Below, in pieces: positions 17,282 through 28,497 of a stretch of 64,000 nt of DNA. The translations under genes were made by a program, and so were the position numbers. Under the pieces are notes generated by a model, which had not been told where the DNA came from, made no database searches, and saw nothing but the letters and a program-made list of their open reading frames with translations. Each line of letters begins with the position of its first letter. Position 1 is the first letter of the stretch. Origin of the DNA: Promicromonospora soli (GTDB taxonomy: Bacteria > Actinomycetota > Actinomycetes > Actinomycetales > Cellulomonadaceae). The stretch is from positions 729,898 to 793,897 of the forward strand of contig NZ_BNAS01000001.1 of the NCBI RefSeq assembly GCF_014653785.1, written 5' to 3'.

Positions 17282-17298
17282 TTGTGGACTCCCCACAA
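17282..17298. promoter_or_regulatory. Candidate FasR operator, upstream of fasR
   Basis: TTGTGGACTCCCCACAA is a near-palindrome (TTGTGG/CCACAA) 22 bp before the fasR start. It shares 13 of 17 positions with the element at 18681 upstream of fabD. The pairing suggests one regulator acts at both, most simply FasR itself (inference). Confidence 0.5.
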
Positions 17299-17320
17299 CT
17301 CGGACTCGTATGCTGCCGGT

Positions 17321-18646
17321 GTGCCAGCAACTCGACGAGCCGCGCGAACCAGCGGCCGCAAGACCGACCGGGAGGCCGGGCAAGCAGCCGACCGCGGCGA
17401 GAACCAGGACACCGGTCAAGCTGCCGGCCGCGGCACCGGCCCGGGCAGCCCAGCGCGCAAGACGGCCCCAGGGCCCGCTCCGGAGGCGGCCACGGACCCC
17501 GCCGGGTTCCCCATGAACCTGCAGCGGGTGCGAGAGGCCAGCGGCCTCCTGACCGCCGCGGCGATGCGACGCCTCGACGAGGACCTCGGCTGGTACCGCG
17601 AGCTTCCCGCGGAGGACCGTTCGTACGTGGGCCTCGTCGCCCAAGCCGGCATCAACGCGTTCACCTCGTGGTTCACCGACCCGGACCGGCCGCCGCACGG
17701 CGTCAGCGAGATCTTCGCCGCGGCCCCCACCGAGCTGACCCGCTCCATCTCGTTGCAGCACACCCTGCAGCTCGTGCGCGTGGTGGTCGACGTCGTGGAG
17801 ACGCACTCCGACCGGATCGCCGCACCCGGCGGCGAGCGTGACCTGCGCGAGGCCGTGCTGCGCTACTCCCGCGAGGTCGCGTTCTCGGCGGCCGAGGTCT
17901 ACGCCCGGGCCGCCGAGTGGCGCGGCGCGTGGGACGCCCGCCTCGAAGCACTGGTGGTCGATGCCCTCGTCCGCGGCGACGGCGACGACTCCCTCCGGTC
18001 GCGCATCTCCGCGCTCGGCTGGAGCGGCCGCGGGAACGCGCTGGTGGTGGTGGGGCTCGCGACGGAGGAGCTCGACGAGATCCGCACCGCCGAGATCCGC
18101 CGGGTCGCCCGGCGCGCCGCGGGCGACGCCCTCGTCGGGATCCACGGCGACCGCCTCGTGCTCGTGCTCGGCGGCGAGGGCGACCTCGTGGCCGCCGCCA
18201 CGTCGCTCCTGACCCGCTTCGGCACCGGTCCGATAGTCATCGGCACCCAGGTGCCGAGCCTGACCGACGCCGCCCGGTCGGCCCGGTCGGCGCTCGCCGG
18301 GCTGACGGCCGCCCCGGCGTGGCCGCAGGCGCCCCGGCCCGTCATGGCGGACGACCTCCTGCCCGAGCGCGTCCTCACCGGCGACTACACGGCCCGCGCC
18401 ACGCTCATCGCCCAGGCGTTCACCCCGTTGCAGGAGGCCGGCGGCGCCGTGCTGGAGACCCTCTCGGCCTACCTCGGTACCGGCCGCTCGCTGGAGGCCG
18501 CCGCCCGCCATCTGTACGTTCACCCCAACACGGTGCGCTACCGCCTCCGCAAGGTGTCGGAGATCACTGGCTGGGACCCGCTGGACGCCCGGGAGTCGTT
18601 CGTGCTGCAGGTCGCGCTGGCGTTGGGCCAGCTCGGCCGGGGCTGA
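17321..18646 (+). CDS. fasR: PucR-family transcriptional regulator of fatty acid synthesis, FasR-like
   Basis: A 441-residue regulator. Residues 1-65 are low-complexity Ala/Gly/Thr-rich; the central region has GGDEF-like strands (GNALVVVGLATEELDEIR, GDRLVLVLGGEGD); the C-terminus carries the PucR helix-turn-helix LSAYLGTGRSLEAAARHLYVHPNTVRYRLRKVSEITGWDP. In Streptomyces the equivalent protein FasR lies just upstream of fabD and activates the fabD-fabH-acpP-fabF operon, so the same role is expected. GTG 17321 was chosen as the first plausible start past the divergent gene's promoter; a later ATG (MNLQRVREAS) cannot be excluded. Confidence 0.88.
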   Translation: MPATRRAARTSGRKTDREAGQAADRGENQDTGQAAGRGTGPGSPARKTAPGPAPEAATDPAGFPMNLQRVREASGLLTAAAMRRLDEDLGWYRELPAEDRSYVGLVAQAGINAFTSWFTDPDRPPHGVSEIFAAAPTELTRSISLQHTLQLVRVVVDVVETHSDRIAAPGGERDLREAVLRYSREVAFSAAEVYARAAEWRGAWDARLEALVVDALVRGDGDDSLRSRISALGWSGRGNALVVVGLATEELDEIRTAEIRRVARRAAGDALVGIHGDRLVLVLGGEGDLVAAATSLLTRFGTGPIVIGTQVPSLTDAARSARSALAGLTAAPAWPQAPRPVMADDLLPERVLTGDYTARATLIAQAFTPLQEAGGAVLETLSAYLGTGRSLEAAARHLYVHPNTVRYRLRKVSEITGWDPLDARESFVLQVALALGQLGRG

Positions 18647-18680
18647 CCTTTCGCCCTAACTCTTCGCCGAGGTCAGCGCC

Positions 18681-18697
18681 TTGTAGGTTCCCCACAA
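18681..18697. promoter_or_regulatory. Candidate FasR operator, upstream of fabD
   Basis: TTGTAGGTTCCCCACAA lies 67 bp before the fabD start. It sits in a larger inverted repeat, GCCTTGT/ACAAGGC with 9 nt between. It matches the fasR upstream element (17282-17298) at 13 of 17 positions. Confidence 0.5.
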
Positions 18698-18764
18698 GGC
18701 CCCTCGACCAGGTTGGTGCAGGTCGCGACGTCCTGCGGGCGCAACGGGTTGGCAGAGTGGACGC

Positions 18765-19751
18765 GTGCTCGCCGTCGTCTGCCCTGGACAGGGCTCTCAG
18801 ACCCCCGGGATGCTCAGCGACTGGCTCGAGCTGCCCGGTACCGAACAACGCCTCGCCGCAGCATCCGAGGCCTCGAACCTGGACCTGGTGGCGCACGGCA
18901 CGACGTCGGACGCGGACACGATCCGCGACACGGCCGTCGCCCAGCCACTGATCGTCGCCACCTCCTTGCTCGCGTTCCGCATCCTGCTGGACGGGCGCGC
19001 CGCCCAGGAGGTCGTCGACGTCACCGCCGGCCACTCCGTCGGCGAGCTGTCGGCAGCAGCAGTGGCTGGCGCCCTGTCCGACGACGGCGCGGCCGGCCTG
19101 GTCGCACGTCGTGCCCGGGCGATGGCCACGGCGGCAGCTGCTGCGCCGTCGGGCATGAGCGCCGTCGTGGGCGGTGACCCGGACGAGGTGCTGGCCGCCA
19201 TCGAGGCCGCGGGCCTGTGGCCCGCGAACGTCAACGGCGCAGGCCAGACTGTCGCGGCCGGCGCCCTGGAGAACCTCGCCAAGCTGGCCGAGAACCCCCC
19301 GACCCGGGCCCGCGTGATCCCGCTGCAGGTGGCGGGCGCGTTCCACACCCCGTACATGGAGGCGGCGCGCGCGGAGTTCGAGCCGGTGGCCCTCGGCTGG
19401 GCCGCCACCGATCCCACGCTGCCCTTCCTCGCCGACCTCGACGGGACCGCCTACACCGGCGGCGCCCACGGCCACGGCGCCGCGGCCGCCGTGCTCGACA
19501 ACCTCGCGCGCCAGGTCACAGCCCCCGTGCGCTGGGACCTGATCATGACCGCCCTCGCCGAGCGCGGCGTCACCGGCCTGCTGGAGCTCGCCCCCGGCGG
19601 CGTTCTGACCGGCCTCGCCAAGCGCGGCCTCAAGGGTGTCGAGACCGTGGCGGTGAAGTCGCCGGCCGACCTCGACGCGGCCCGCGAGCTCATCGCGGCA
19701 CACAGCGACGTCCTTTCCACCGGCACGAGCGCTACCGGAGCAGCCAAGTGA
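18765..19751 (+). CDS. fabD: Malonyl-CoA:ACP transacylase
   Basis: A 328-residue acyltransferase that loads malonyl from CoA to acyl carrier protein for type II fatty acid synthesis. PGQGSQTPGML at the N-terminus, the nucleophile S91 in GHSVGE, and the AGAFHTPYM histidine motif are all present. VNGAGQTVAAG fits the family's later core. GTG start at 18765 with GAGTGG upstream. First gene of the fab operon; its stop overlaps the fabH start (GTGA). Cytoplasmic. Confidence 0.96.
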   Translation: MLAVVCPGQGSQTPGMLSDWLELPGTEQRLAAASEASNLDLVAHGTTSDADTIRDTAVAQPLIVATSLLAFRILLDGRAAQEVVDVTAGHSVGELSAAAVAGALSDDGAAGLVARRARAMATAAAAAPSGMSAVVGGDPDEVLAAIEAAGLWPANVNGAGQTVAAGALENLAKLAENPPTRARVIPLQVAGAFHTPYMEAARAEFEPVALGWAATDPTLPFLADLDGTAYTGGAHGHGAAAAVLDNLARQVTAPVRWDLIMTALAERGVTGLLELAPGGVLTGLAKRGLKGVETVAVKSPADLDAARELIAAHSDVLSTGTSATGAAK

Positions 19752-20749
19752 CCTCCCTCCAGCAGGCACAGCCCACGCAGTTCTCGCGGATCCTCGCGAT
19801 CGGCGCGGAGCGCGGTGAGCTCGTCGTGACGAACGACGACATCGCAGGCCCCATCGACTCCTCGGACGAGTGGATCCGCCAGCGCACCGGCATCATCACC
19901 CGACGTCGGGCCGGCGCGGACAAGGACGTGCTCGACCTGGCCGAGGCCGCCGCGAACAAGGCGCTGCACGCCGCGGGCCTCGTCGGCGCCGACATCGACG
20001 CGATCATCATCTCGACGATCACGCACATGCACATGACGCCGTCGGCCGCCGCGGTCCTGGCCGACCGCATCGGCGCGACGCCCGCCGCGGCCTACGACAT
20101 CTCGGCTGCCTGCGCCGGCTACGCGTACGGCATCGGCCAGGCGGACGCGCTGGTCCGTGCGGGCCTGGCCCGGCACGTGCTGGTGGTCGGCGCCGAGAAG
20201 CTCAGCGAGGTCATCGACCCGACCGACCGCTCCATCTCCTTCCTGCTGGGCGACGGCGCGGGCGCCGCGATCGTCGGCCCGTCGGACACGCCGGGTATCG
20301 GCCCCACGGTCTGGGGCTCGGACGGCTCCAAGGCCACCGCGATCCGCCAGACGCACTCCTGGACCGAGCTGCGCGAGGACCCCTCGCTGGGCTGGCCCAC
20401 GCTGCGCCAGGACGGGCCCACGGTGTTCAAGTGGGCCAGCTTCCAGATGGCGCCCATCGCGGAGAAGGCAATGGCCGAGGCGGGCGTCACCGCCGCGGAC
20501 ATCCAGGCCTTCATCCCGCACCAGGCGAACATGCGGATCATCGACCAGGTGAAGAAGCAGCTGGGTCTGCCGGACACCGTGGTGATCGCCCGCGACATCG
20601 CCGAGACCGGCAACACGTCCGCCGCCTCCATCCCGCTGGCCGCCGAGCGGCTCCTGTCCGAGGGACAGGCCAAGTCCGGCGACCTCGCCCTCCAGATCGG
20701 GTTCGGCGCGGGCCTCGTCTACGCCGCGCAGGTCGTCGTGCTGCCGTAG
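19748..20749 (+). CDS. fabH: 3-oxoacyl-ACP synthase III
   Basis: A 333-residue KAS III that starts fatty acid synthesis by condensing an acyl-CoA primer with malonyl-ACP; in Gram-positives branched primers are preferred. The Cys-His-Asn triad is C122 (SAACAGY), H258 (FIPHQAN) and N289 (ETGNTSAAS). DEWIRQRTGI near the N-terminus is typical. GTG 19748 overlaps the fabD stop in GTGA, giving coupling. Followed by a 127-bp gap before acpP. Confidence 0.97.
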   Translation: MTSLQQAQPTQFSRILAIGAERGELVVTNDDIAGPIDSSDEWIRQRTGIITRRRAGADKDVLDLAEAAANKALHAAGLVGADIDAIIISTITHMHMTPSAAAVLADRIGATPAAAYDISAACAGYAYGIGQADALVRAGLARHVLVVGAEKLSEVIDPTDRSISFLLGDGAGAAIVGPSDTPGIGPTVWGSDGSKATAIRQTHSWTELREDPSLGWPTLRQDGPTVFKWASFQMAPIAEKAMAEAGVTAADIQAFIPHQANMRIIDQVKKQLGLPDTVVIARDIAETGNTSAASIPLAAERLLSEGQAKSGDLALQIGFGAGLVYAAQVVVLP

Positions 20750-20826
20750 CCAGGGTGCGGCAGGGTGGGAGAAATGGCCCGCCGTGCATTCCGGTCACGG
20801 GATGCGCCAAGATCTGACCAGCAAGA

Positions 20827-20850
20827 CACCGGTGCCCGACGGCGCCGGTG
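20827..20850 (+). other. Hairpin in the acpP leader
   Basis: CACCGGTGCC and GGCGCCGGTG form a 10-bp stem (one wobble) with a CGAC loop, 26 bp before the acpP start. It could stabilise the acpP transcript or attenuate read-through from fabH; function is unproven. Confidence 0.35.
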
Positions 20851-20876
20851 ACCGTTACGAAAGATAAGGAAGTCCC

Positions 20877-21125
20877 ATGGCCAACACGGACCAGGAGATC
20901 CTCGAGGGCCTCGCCGAGATCGTCGCCGAGGAGACGGGCCTCGACACGGCCGACGTCCTGCTCGAGAAGTCCTTCACGGACGACCTGGACATCGACTCCC
21001 TGTCGATGATGACCATCGTCACGCACGCCGAGGACAAGTTCGGGGTTCGCATCCCGGACGAGGAGGTCAAGAACCTCGCAACCGTCGGCGACGCCGTGAG
21101 CTTCATCAAGAGCGCCCAGGCCTGA
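20877..21125 (+). CDS. acpP: Acyl carrier protein
   Basis: An 82-residue acidic four-helix carrier. S41 in LDIDSLSMM is the phosphopantetheine attachment site (DSL motif). The ribosome site AAGGAAG precedes the ATG. It carries growing acyl chains between FabD, FabH and FabF. Lying between fabH and fabF is the usual actinobacterial order. Hairpins on both sides (20827-20850 and 21132-21180) may help set its higher expression relative to the enzymes (inference). Confidence 0.97.
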   Translation: MANTDQEILEGLAEIVAEETGLDTADVLLEKSFTDDLDIDSLSMMTIVTHAEDKFGVRIPDEEVKNLATVGDAVSFIKSAQA

Positions 21126-21131
21126 GCCGCC

Positions 21132-21180
21132 CCCGACGGCGGCCGCGCGGCCATCTGATCCGGCCCGCGCCGCCGTCGGG
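21132..21180 (+). terminator. Hairpin between acpP and fabF, possible attenuator
   Basis: CCCGACGGCGG (21132-21142) and CCGCCGTCGGG (21170-21180) are perfect 11-bp arms just after the acpP stop. It could terminate part of the transcription before fabF. A smaller stem GCTGCC-CACAA-GGCAGC follows near 21187-21203. Confidence 0.45.
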
Positions 21181-21250
21181 CACTCGCTGCCCACAAGGCA
21201 GCACCATCAGCAACTGCCCCCTTCGCCCCACCACACTCGGGAGCAACATC

Positions 21251-22495
21251 ATGACCTCCGCACGCGAAGTCGTCGTCACCGGCCTCGGCGCCACCACCCC
21301 GCTCGGCGGGGACGTGGCATCCACGTGGGAGGCCGCCCTCGCAGGCGCATCGGGGGCGCGCACCCTGGAGAACGACTGGGCCGAGAAGTACGGCCTGCCC
21401 GTCACGTTCGCCGCCACCATCAAGGTGGACCCAGCCGAGGTCCTCTCCCGCCCCGAGACCAAGCGGATGGACCCGTCCACCCAGTACGCGATCGTCGCGG
21501 CCCGTGAGGCCTGGGCCGACGCCGGCAGCCCCGAGGTCGACGGTGAACGGCTCGGCGCCGTGGTGTCGTCCGGCATCGGCGGGCTCTGGACCATCCTGGA
21601 CGGCTGGGACACGCTCCGGGAGCGCGGCGCCCGGCGCATGCTGCCCATGACCGTTCCCATGCTCATGCCCAACTCGCCGTCGGCGTACGTCTCCCTCGAG
21701 TTCGGCGCCCGCGCCGGCACGCACGCCCTGGTGTCCGCGTGCGCCTCCGGCGCCGAGGCAGTGGGCTACGCGGCGGACATGATCCGCACCGGCCGGGCCG
21801 ACGTCGTGGTGGCCGGCGGTACCGAGGCCGTGATCCACCCCATGCCGCTCGGCGCGTTCGCGGCGTCGCGCACGATCTCGCTGCGCAACGACGACCCGCA
21901 GCGCGCTTCCCGCCCGTACGACATCGACCGCGACGGCTTCGTCCTCGGCGAGGGCGCGGCGGTCCTGGTGCTGGAGAGCGCCGAGCACGCCGCCGCCCGG
22001 GGCGCCCGCGTCTACGCGAAGATCTCGGGCGTCGGCCTGTCGTCCGACGCGTACCACATCACCTCCCCCGACCCCGAGGGCACGGGCCAGGTGTCCGCCA
22101 TGCGCTTCGCCATGCAGGACGCCGGGGTGGGCGCCGCCGACATCGTGCACATCAACGCGCACGCCACCTCCACCAAGGTGGGCGACCTCACCGAGACGCG
22201 CTCCATCCGGACGCTCCTCGGGTCCGACGCCGACCACGTGCAGCTCTCGGCGACCAAGTCCATGACCGGCCACCTGCTGGGCGGCGCCGGCGCCATCGAG
22301 TCGCTGTTCGCGGTCAAGGCGATCAACGAGCGGCTCGCCCCGCCCACGATCAACGTGGACAACCCCGACCCGGAGCTGCAGGTGCCTCTCGTGCGCGACG
22401 AGCCGGTGAAGCTGCCGGGCGGCGACATTGCCGCGATCAACAACTCGTTCGGCTTCGGCGGGCACAACGTCGCGCTGGTCATCCAGAGCGCCTGA
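21251..22495 (+). CDS. fabF: 3-oxoacyl-ACP synthase II
   Basis: A 414-residue KAS II, the elongating condensing enzyme. The active-site C164 sits in SACASGAEA; histidines are in NAHATST and FGFGGHNVAL. The N-terminus EVVVTGLGATTPLGGD is diagnostic. Last gene of the fab operon; a 50-bp hairpin terminator follows and separates it from the convergent ABC transporter operon. Cytoplasmic. Confidence 0.97.
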   Translation: MTSAREVVVTGLGATTPLGGDVASTWEAALAGASGARTLENDWAEKYGLPVTFAATIKVDPAEVLSRPETKRMDPSTQYAIVAAREAWADAGSPEVDGERLGAVVSSGIGGLWTILDGWDTLRERGARRMLPMTVPMLMPNSPSAYVSLEFGARAGTHALVSACASGAEAVGYAADMIRTGRADVVVAGGTEAVIHPMPLGAFAASRTISLRNDDPQRASRPYDIDRDGFVLGEGAAVLVLESAEHAAARGARVYAKISGVGLSSDAYHITSPDPEGTGQVSAMRFAMQDAGVGAADIVHINAHATSTKVGDLTETRSIRTLLGSDADHVQLSATKSMTGHLLGGAGAIESLFAVKAINERLAPPTINVDNPDPELQVPLVRDEPVKLPGGDIAAINNSFGFGGHNVALVIQSA

Positions 22496-22520
22496 GCCCG
22501 CCACCGCCTGAAGGGCGGCG

Positions 22521-22570
22521 CACGTGTCAGACGCTCAGGTCGCTCCGGCGACCTGGGCGTCTGACACGTG
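22521..22570. terminator. Bidirectional terminator between fabF and the ABC operon
   Basis: Arms 22521-22543 and 22548-22570 are 23 bp long with one T-G wobble and a TCCG tetraloop. It is placed 26 bp after the fabF stop and 10 bp from the convergent operon's last stop. Confidence 0.8.
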
Positions 22571-22580
22571 CGGAACCTTC

Positions 22581-23668
<1,088 letters not shown>

Positions 23669-23672
<4 letters not shown>

Positions 23673-24676
23673 GACTTCTCCTCCCGCACCACCGGTGTGA
23701 ACCCGACGCGCGGCCGGATGCCGCGCCGGCGCAGGGACCGCGCGTGCAGGCCGGTGGACCGCAGGCGGGGGTTGACGAACTCGTCGATGCCGAAGTTGAC
23801 AAGGGTGAGGGCCATCCCGAGCAGTGCGATGCACGCGCCCGCCGGGACGAACCACCACCAGGCCCCGCGCTGCAGCGCCAGATTGTTCTGGGCCCAGAAC
23901 AGGATGGTCCCCCAGTTCCACTCGCTCACCGGCGTGATGCCGATGAACGAAAGGGTGACCTGGGACAGGACGGCGAACGTGACCGTCCCGACGAACCCGG
24001 ACGCGATGACGGCCGTCAGGTTCGGCAGCACCTCCGCGAGGACGAGGCGCCACGTGCGCTCGCCGTTCGCCCGGGCGGCCTCGACGAAGTCTCGCCGCCG
24101 CAGCGACAGGGTCTGCGCCCGCAGCACCCGGGCGCCCCACGCCCAGCCGGTGGCACCGATGACCAAGGCCACCGTGAGCCCGCCCGCTGACGGGAGCTGG
24201 GCCGCGATGATGATGATCAGCGGCAGCTGCGGGATGACGAGGAACACGTTCGACAGGGCCGACAGCGTCTCGTCGCCGATGCCACCGATGAACCCGGCCG
24301 TGACGCCGACGATCACGCCGACGACGGTGGCGCTCACGCCGGCGACCAGGCCGACGACCATGACGCCGCGAGTCCCGACGATGATCTGCGACAGGATGTC
24401 GCGGCCCGTGTGGTCCGTGCCGAGCCAGTGGGCCGGCGACGGCGCCTGGAGCAGGTCAGCGCTGACCTGGCTGGGGTCGTACGGCGTGATCCACGGCCCG
24501 ACGATCGCGAGCAGCGCGAAGAGGCCGAGGAGCGCGAGGCCGGTCAGGGCTTTCGCGTTGCGCACGAACAACAGACGCGGCGCCCTGCGCCGGGCAGGCA
24601 CCACGGGCACTGGATCCGTCGCGGCCGGGGCGACCGAGGCTGCCGAGGCCGCCGAGAGAGTGGTCGATGTTGTCAT
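23669..24676 (-). CDS. ABC transporter permease, OppC/DppC type
   Basis: A 335-residue inner-membrane permease with an Ala/Pro-rich N-terminal tail and about six membrane helices. HWLGTDHTGRDILSQIIVGTR and the EAA loop DFVEAARANGERTWRLVLAEVLPN (contact to the ATPases) match the OppC family. ATG 24676 lies 1 bp after the stop of the first permease, and its own stop overlaps the next ATPase start. Third-last position in a tightly packed operon. Confidence 0.94.
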
Positions 24677-24677
24677 G

Positions 24678-25658
24678 TCAGCTCTCCTGCCGGGTGCGCG
24701 GGTCGAGCGCCACGTAGACGAAGTCCGCCACCATGTTCGCGACGAGCACGGACAGCGTGATGACGAGGAAGCAGCCCTGCATCAGCGGGTAGTCGTGCGT
24801 GGACACCGCCTGGTAGAGCGTGTAGCCGATGCCCTGGTAGGAGAAGACCATCTCCATGATGAGCGTGCCGCCGACGACGAAGCCGAGGGACAAGGCGAAG
24901 CTGGACACCTGCGGCAGGACCGCGTTGCGTGCGGCGTACCCGAGCACGACCTGGCGCGACGGCAGGCCCTTGGCGTGCGCCACCGTCACGTAGTCCTCGG
25001 AGGACACGGTGACCATCATGTTGCGCATCCCGAGGATCCAGCCGGCCACCGACGACAGCACGACGGTGAGTGCCGGCAGGAATCCGTAGTAGCCGACCGA
25101 GGAGACGAACTCCCAGGTGAGACCCGGCAGGAGCCCGCGGTCGTAGCTGCCGTTGGACGGGAACCACCGCAGGTTCACGGCGAACACAGTGATCGTGATC
25201 AGGCCCAGCCAGAAGTACGGCACGGCCGAGAAGAAGGTGGACACCGGCAGCAGCGAGTCCGCCCAGGTGCCGCGCCGCCAGCCGATCGCCGTCCCGATCA
25301 GGGTGCCGACGACGAACGCGATGATCGTCGCGACGCCGACGAGCCCCACCGTCCACGGCAGGGACTGGGTGACGATCTGGGCGACCGGCGTCGGGAAGTG
25401 GGTGAACGACAGCCCGAGGTCGCCCTTCAGGAGCAGACCCCAGTACTGCACGTACTGCTCCCACATCGACGTGTTCTCGTCCAGGCCGAACAGCACGCGC
25501 AGCGAGTGCTCCGCGTTCGAGTCGATGCGGCCCTGCATGCGGCCGATCAGGGCCGTCACCGGGTCGCCCGGCAGCAGCCGGGGCACGAAGAAGTTCATGG
25601 TGATCGCCGCCCACGCCGTCAGGGCGTAGAACGCGAGCCTTCGCGCGAGGAACTTCAT
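24678..25658 (-). CDS. ABC transporter permease, OppB/DppB type
   Basis: A 326-residue permease: [32 protein letters not shown] at the N-terminus is the OppB signature, and the EAA-like loop is [28 protein letters not shown]. About six membrane helices. ATG 25658 overlaps the upstream ATPase stop as ATGA; in-frame sequence before it is shadow coding. It forms the channel with the OppC-like subunit. Confidence 0.94.
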   Translation of the reverse strand: MKFLARRLAFYALTAWAAITMNFFVPRLLPGDPVTALIGRMQGRIDSNAEHSLRVLFGLDENTSMWEQYVQYWGLLLKGDLGLSFTHFPTPVAQIVTQSLPWTVGLVGVATIIAFVVGTLIGTAIGWRRGTWADSLLPVSTFFSAVPYFWLGLITITVFAVNLRWFPSNGSYDRGLLPGLTWEFVSSVGYYGFLPALTVVLSSVAGWILGMRNMMVTVSSEDYVTVAHAKGLPSRQVVLGYAARNAVLPQVSSFALSLGFVVGGTLIMEMVFSYQGIGYTLYQAVSTHDYPLMQGCFLVITLSVLVANMVADFVYVALDPRTRQES

Positions 25659-26707
25659 GGCGCGGCCTCCTCGTCCGCGCGGACGCCCGTGGTGCGCTGC
25701 CCGATGACGGGCCGGTCGCCCCGGTCCGAGTACGCCCAGCAGGCTGCGGTCCGGCCGGCCCCGACGTCGAAGAGGTCCGGCACCTCTCGACGGCACAGGT
25801 CCACCGCGAACGGGCAGCGGGGGTGGAACCGGCAGCCGGGTGGCGGGTCGATGAGGCTCGGCGGCTCACCGCCGATGCCGCTCTCCCGCACCTCGCCCGC
25901 CGTCAGGCCGCCCACGGTCCCGCCCAGGTCGTCCGGGTCGGGCGCCGAGGCCACGAGCAGCCGTGTGTAGGGGTGCTTCGGGTCCTGCGTCACCGACTCG
26001 CTGTCGCCGGTCTCCATGACCCGCCCCGCGTACAGCACGGTCGTCCGGTCGGCGAAGTACCGCGCGGACGCGATGTCGTGCGTGATGTACAGGATCGCGA
26101 TGCCGAGCCGGTCCCGGAGGTCCTGCAGGAGGTTGAGGATGCCGAGGCGGATCGACACGTCGAGCATCGAGATGGGCTCGTCGGCCAGCAGCACCTCGGG
26201 GTCAGCCGCGAGCGCCCGCGCGATGGCGACGCGCTGGCGCTGGCCGCCGGACAGCTCGTGCGGATACGAGTCGACGTACCGCTCGGCGGGCGTGAGGTGC
26301 ACGCGCTCTAGCAGCTCGGTGAGGGCCGCCTCGAGCTCGGCCCCGCGCAGGCGTCCGCGGTGGATGCGGACGCTGCGGGTGAGGATGTAGCGGACGGTGT
26401 GGACGGGGTTCAGCGAGCCGAACGGGTCCTGGAAGATCATCTGGACACGCTTGACGTAGCGCCGGAAGGCCTTGCGGCCGCGCACGCGGGCGTCGTGACC
26501 GTCCAGCAGGACCTGCCCGGCGGTCAGGGGAAGGAGCTGGGCAAGCAGGCGTGCCACGGTCGACTTGCCTGAGCCGGACTCGCCGACGACGGCGAGCACG
26601 CTGCCGCGCCGCAGCTCCAGGTCGACCCCGTCGACGGCATGGACGACCTTGCGGACCCCCACGCCGCCCACAGGAAAGTGCTTCGTGAGACCGGTCGCCA
26701 CCAGCAC
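25655..26707 (-). CDS. ABC transporter ATP-binding protein, OppF/DppF type
   Basis: A 350-residue ATPase with Walker [10 protein letters not shown], signature LSGGQRQR, Walker [10 protein letters not shown] and a C-terminal [14 protein letters not shown] extension. GTG 26707 is used; GTG 26701 is also possible, and no clear ribosome site decides. It lies 55 bp after the binding-protein gene and overlaps the OppB-type gene by 4 bp. With the OppD-type subunit it forms a heterodimeric motor. Confidence 0.92.
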   Translation of the reverse strand: MLVATGLTKHFPVGGVGVRKVVHAVDGVDLELRRGSVLAVVGESGSGKSTVARLLAQLLPLTAGQVLLDGHDARVRGRKAFRRYVKRVQMIFQDPFGSLNPVHTVRYILTRSVRIHRGRLRGAELEAALTELLERVHLTPAERYVDSYPHELSGGQRQRVAIARALAADPEVLLADEPISMLDVSIRLGILNLLQDLRDRLGIAILYITHDIASARYFADRTTVLYAGRVMETGDSESVTQDPKHPYTRLLVASAPDPDDLGGTVGGLTAGEVRESGIGGEPPSLIDPPPGCRFHPRCPFAVDLCRREVPDLFDVGAGRTAACWAYSDRGDRPVIGQRTTGVRADEEAAP

Positions 26708-26762
26708 CGGGGGCTCGGCGGTGACTCCCGTCCGGGGGCGAATGGTGCGTCGTTCACTACCC

Positions 26763-28436
26763 TCATCCGTCCGCAGGCTCGAGGTTCATGACGATCTGGG
26801 CGGCCTGCGGCCCAAACGGCTGCGGCTGGTTGTACGGGTCGTCCTCCGACGGCCAGCCCACGTAGCTCTGCGTGGAGTACTGGGCGGTCGCGGGGCGCGA
26901 CCAGATCGCGATCGCGGGCACCTCCTCGACGAACACCCTCTGGACGGTGTCCATGGCGGCCTTGCGGGCTGCGTCGTCGGTGCTGCCGGCGAACTCGGCG
27001 AGCGCCGCGGTCACCTCGTCGTTCTGGAAGCGGCCGTAGTTCCAGCTCGCCGGCTCGCCGAGCGGCTTGTAGTGGGCGCCGTCCATGATGTTCGAGTACA
27101 TGTCCCACGGGGTGGCCCCGCCGTCGGTCCAGTGCAGGCTGGCCTGGAAGCTGCCCGGCGGGATGATGTCGGCAAACCAGCCGTCCTGGTTGACGGGGTC
27201 GACAGTGGCCGTGGCGCCGAGCTCGGCAGCGGCATTCTTGATCAGGTCGAGTGCGGTCAGGTAGTCGTTCCAGCCGGCAGGGTTGACCAGCTCGAACGTG
27301 ACGGGCTCGCCGTCGGGGTCGACGAGGGTCTCGCCGTCCCACGTGTAGCCGGCGTCCTCGAGGAGCGCGCGGGCGCCCTCGACGTCGACCTCGTACTCGG
27401 CGTTGGCGTACTCGGCGGAGAGAAATGCCTCGCCGGCGGGCAGGGGCAGGCCCGTGACGCTGGTCAGTGCCGGGTTCACGTCCGACGTGGCGATCTGCAC
27501 CAGCTCGGCGCGGTCGACCACCATGTTGAGCGCCTGCCGGAACGCCTTGTCGTCGAACGGCTTCGTCTCGTTGTTCAGGTAGAGCACGTCGATGCCGAGG
27601 CCCGCGGCCGCGTACTGGTGGTAGTGCTCCGGGTCCTGCGCGAGGTAGACGTTCTGGTAGTCCGCGATGAATGTCCAGCCCCACTGCACCTCACCGGTGG
27701 TCAGGGCGGTGGTAAGGGCGTTGTTGTCGTTGTAGGACGAGTACCGGATCGTGGGGACCTGCGGCTCGCCGCCCCAGTAGTCCTCGCGGGCGACGACGGT
27801 GGCGGCCTGCGGTGTCCACGACTCGAGCGTGTACGGGCCGGTGCCGACGGGCTCGGTGTTCGCAAAGGTCGCCGGGTCGTCGACGTCCTTCCACACGTGC
27901 TCGGGCACGATCAGCAGCTTGTACAGCCTGGACTGGTTGACGAACTGCGGCGCGGAGAAGGTGACGGTGACGGACGAGCCGTCCGTGGAGACGTCGCTGT
28001 ACGGCAGGGCGGCGGTGTTCAGGCCCTCGGACTCCATTCGAAGCCGGATCGAGAACTCGATGTCCTCGGCGGTGAACTCCTCGCCGTCGGACCAGGTGAC
28101 GCCCTCGCGGGGCGTGATCACCGCTTCGGTGAAGTCCTCGTTCCACTCCACGCTGTCGGCGAGCCAGGGTGTGGGGTCGTCGGACGGGCGGGCGTCGTTG
28201 ACCATCATGAGCGGCTCGTAGATGACGAACGCGTAGCCGAGCGACAGCGCGGACGAACCGGTTGCGAACGGGCTCTGGTTCTCCGTCTGCACGCCGTTCG
28301 GCATGCCGACGGTGAGCACGTCGCCCTCGCCTCCCCCGCCGGTGGGAGCGGTACCACCCGCAGGGCCGCAGGCCGCGGCGAGCAGCGCCACGGCAACGGC
28401 GACCGCCGCCAAGCCAGAGTGCTTGCGAATTCTCAT
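26763..28436 (-). CDS. ABC transporter substrate-binding lipoprotein, family 5
   Basis: A 557-residue extracytoplasmic binding protein. The signal peptide ends in a lipobox LLAAACG, so it is anchored by lipid to the membrane. The body has [25 protein letters not shown] and [13 protein letters not shown], the family-5 (peptide/nickel) binding-protein core. Family-5 proteins bind peptides but also cello- and other oligosaccharides; given the CAZyme-rich window an oligosaccharide ligand is possible, but sequence alone does not settle it. First gene of the operon, divergent from a TetR gene. Confidence 0.92.
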   Translation of the reverse strand: MRIRKHSGLAAVAVAVALLAAACGPAGGTAPTGGGGEGDVLTVGMPNGVQTENQSPFATGSSALSLGYAFVIYEPLMMVNDARPSDDPTPWLADSVEWNEDFTEAVITPREGVTWSDGEEFTAEDIEFSIRLRMESEGLNTAALPYSDVSTDGSSVTVTFSAPQFVNQSRLYKLLIVPEHVWKDVDDPATFANTEPVGTGPYTLESWTPQAATVVAREDYWGGEPQVPTIRYSSYNDNNALTTALTTGEVQWGWTFIADYQNVYLAQDPEHYHQYAAAGLGIDVLYLNNETKPFDDKAFRQALNMVVDRAELVQIATSDVNPALTSVTGLPLPAGEAFLSAEYANAEYEVDVEGARALLEDAGYTWDGETLVDPDGEPVTFELVNPAGWNDYLTALDLIKNAAAELGATATVDPVNQDGWFADIIPPGSFQASLHWTDGGATPWDMYSNIMDGAHYKPLGEPASWNYGRFQNDEVTAALAEFAGSTDDAARKAAMDTVQRVFVEEVPAIAIWSRPATAQYSTQSYVGWPSEDDPYNQPQPFGPQAAQIVMNLEPADG

Positions 28437-28497
28437 GATGTGCCTCCTTGCACGGTCCCGGCCTCGCGGGACGACTTGGAGGATCTAACCACACATA

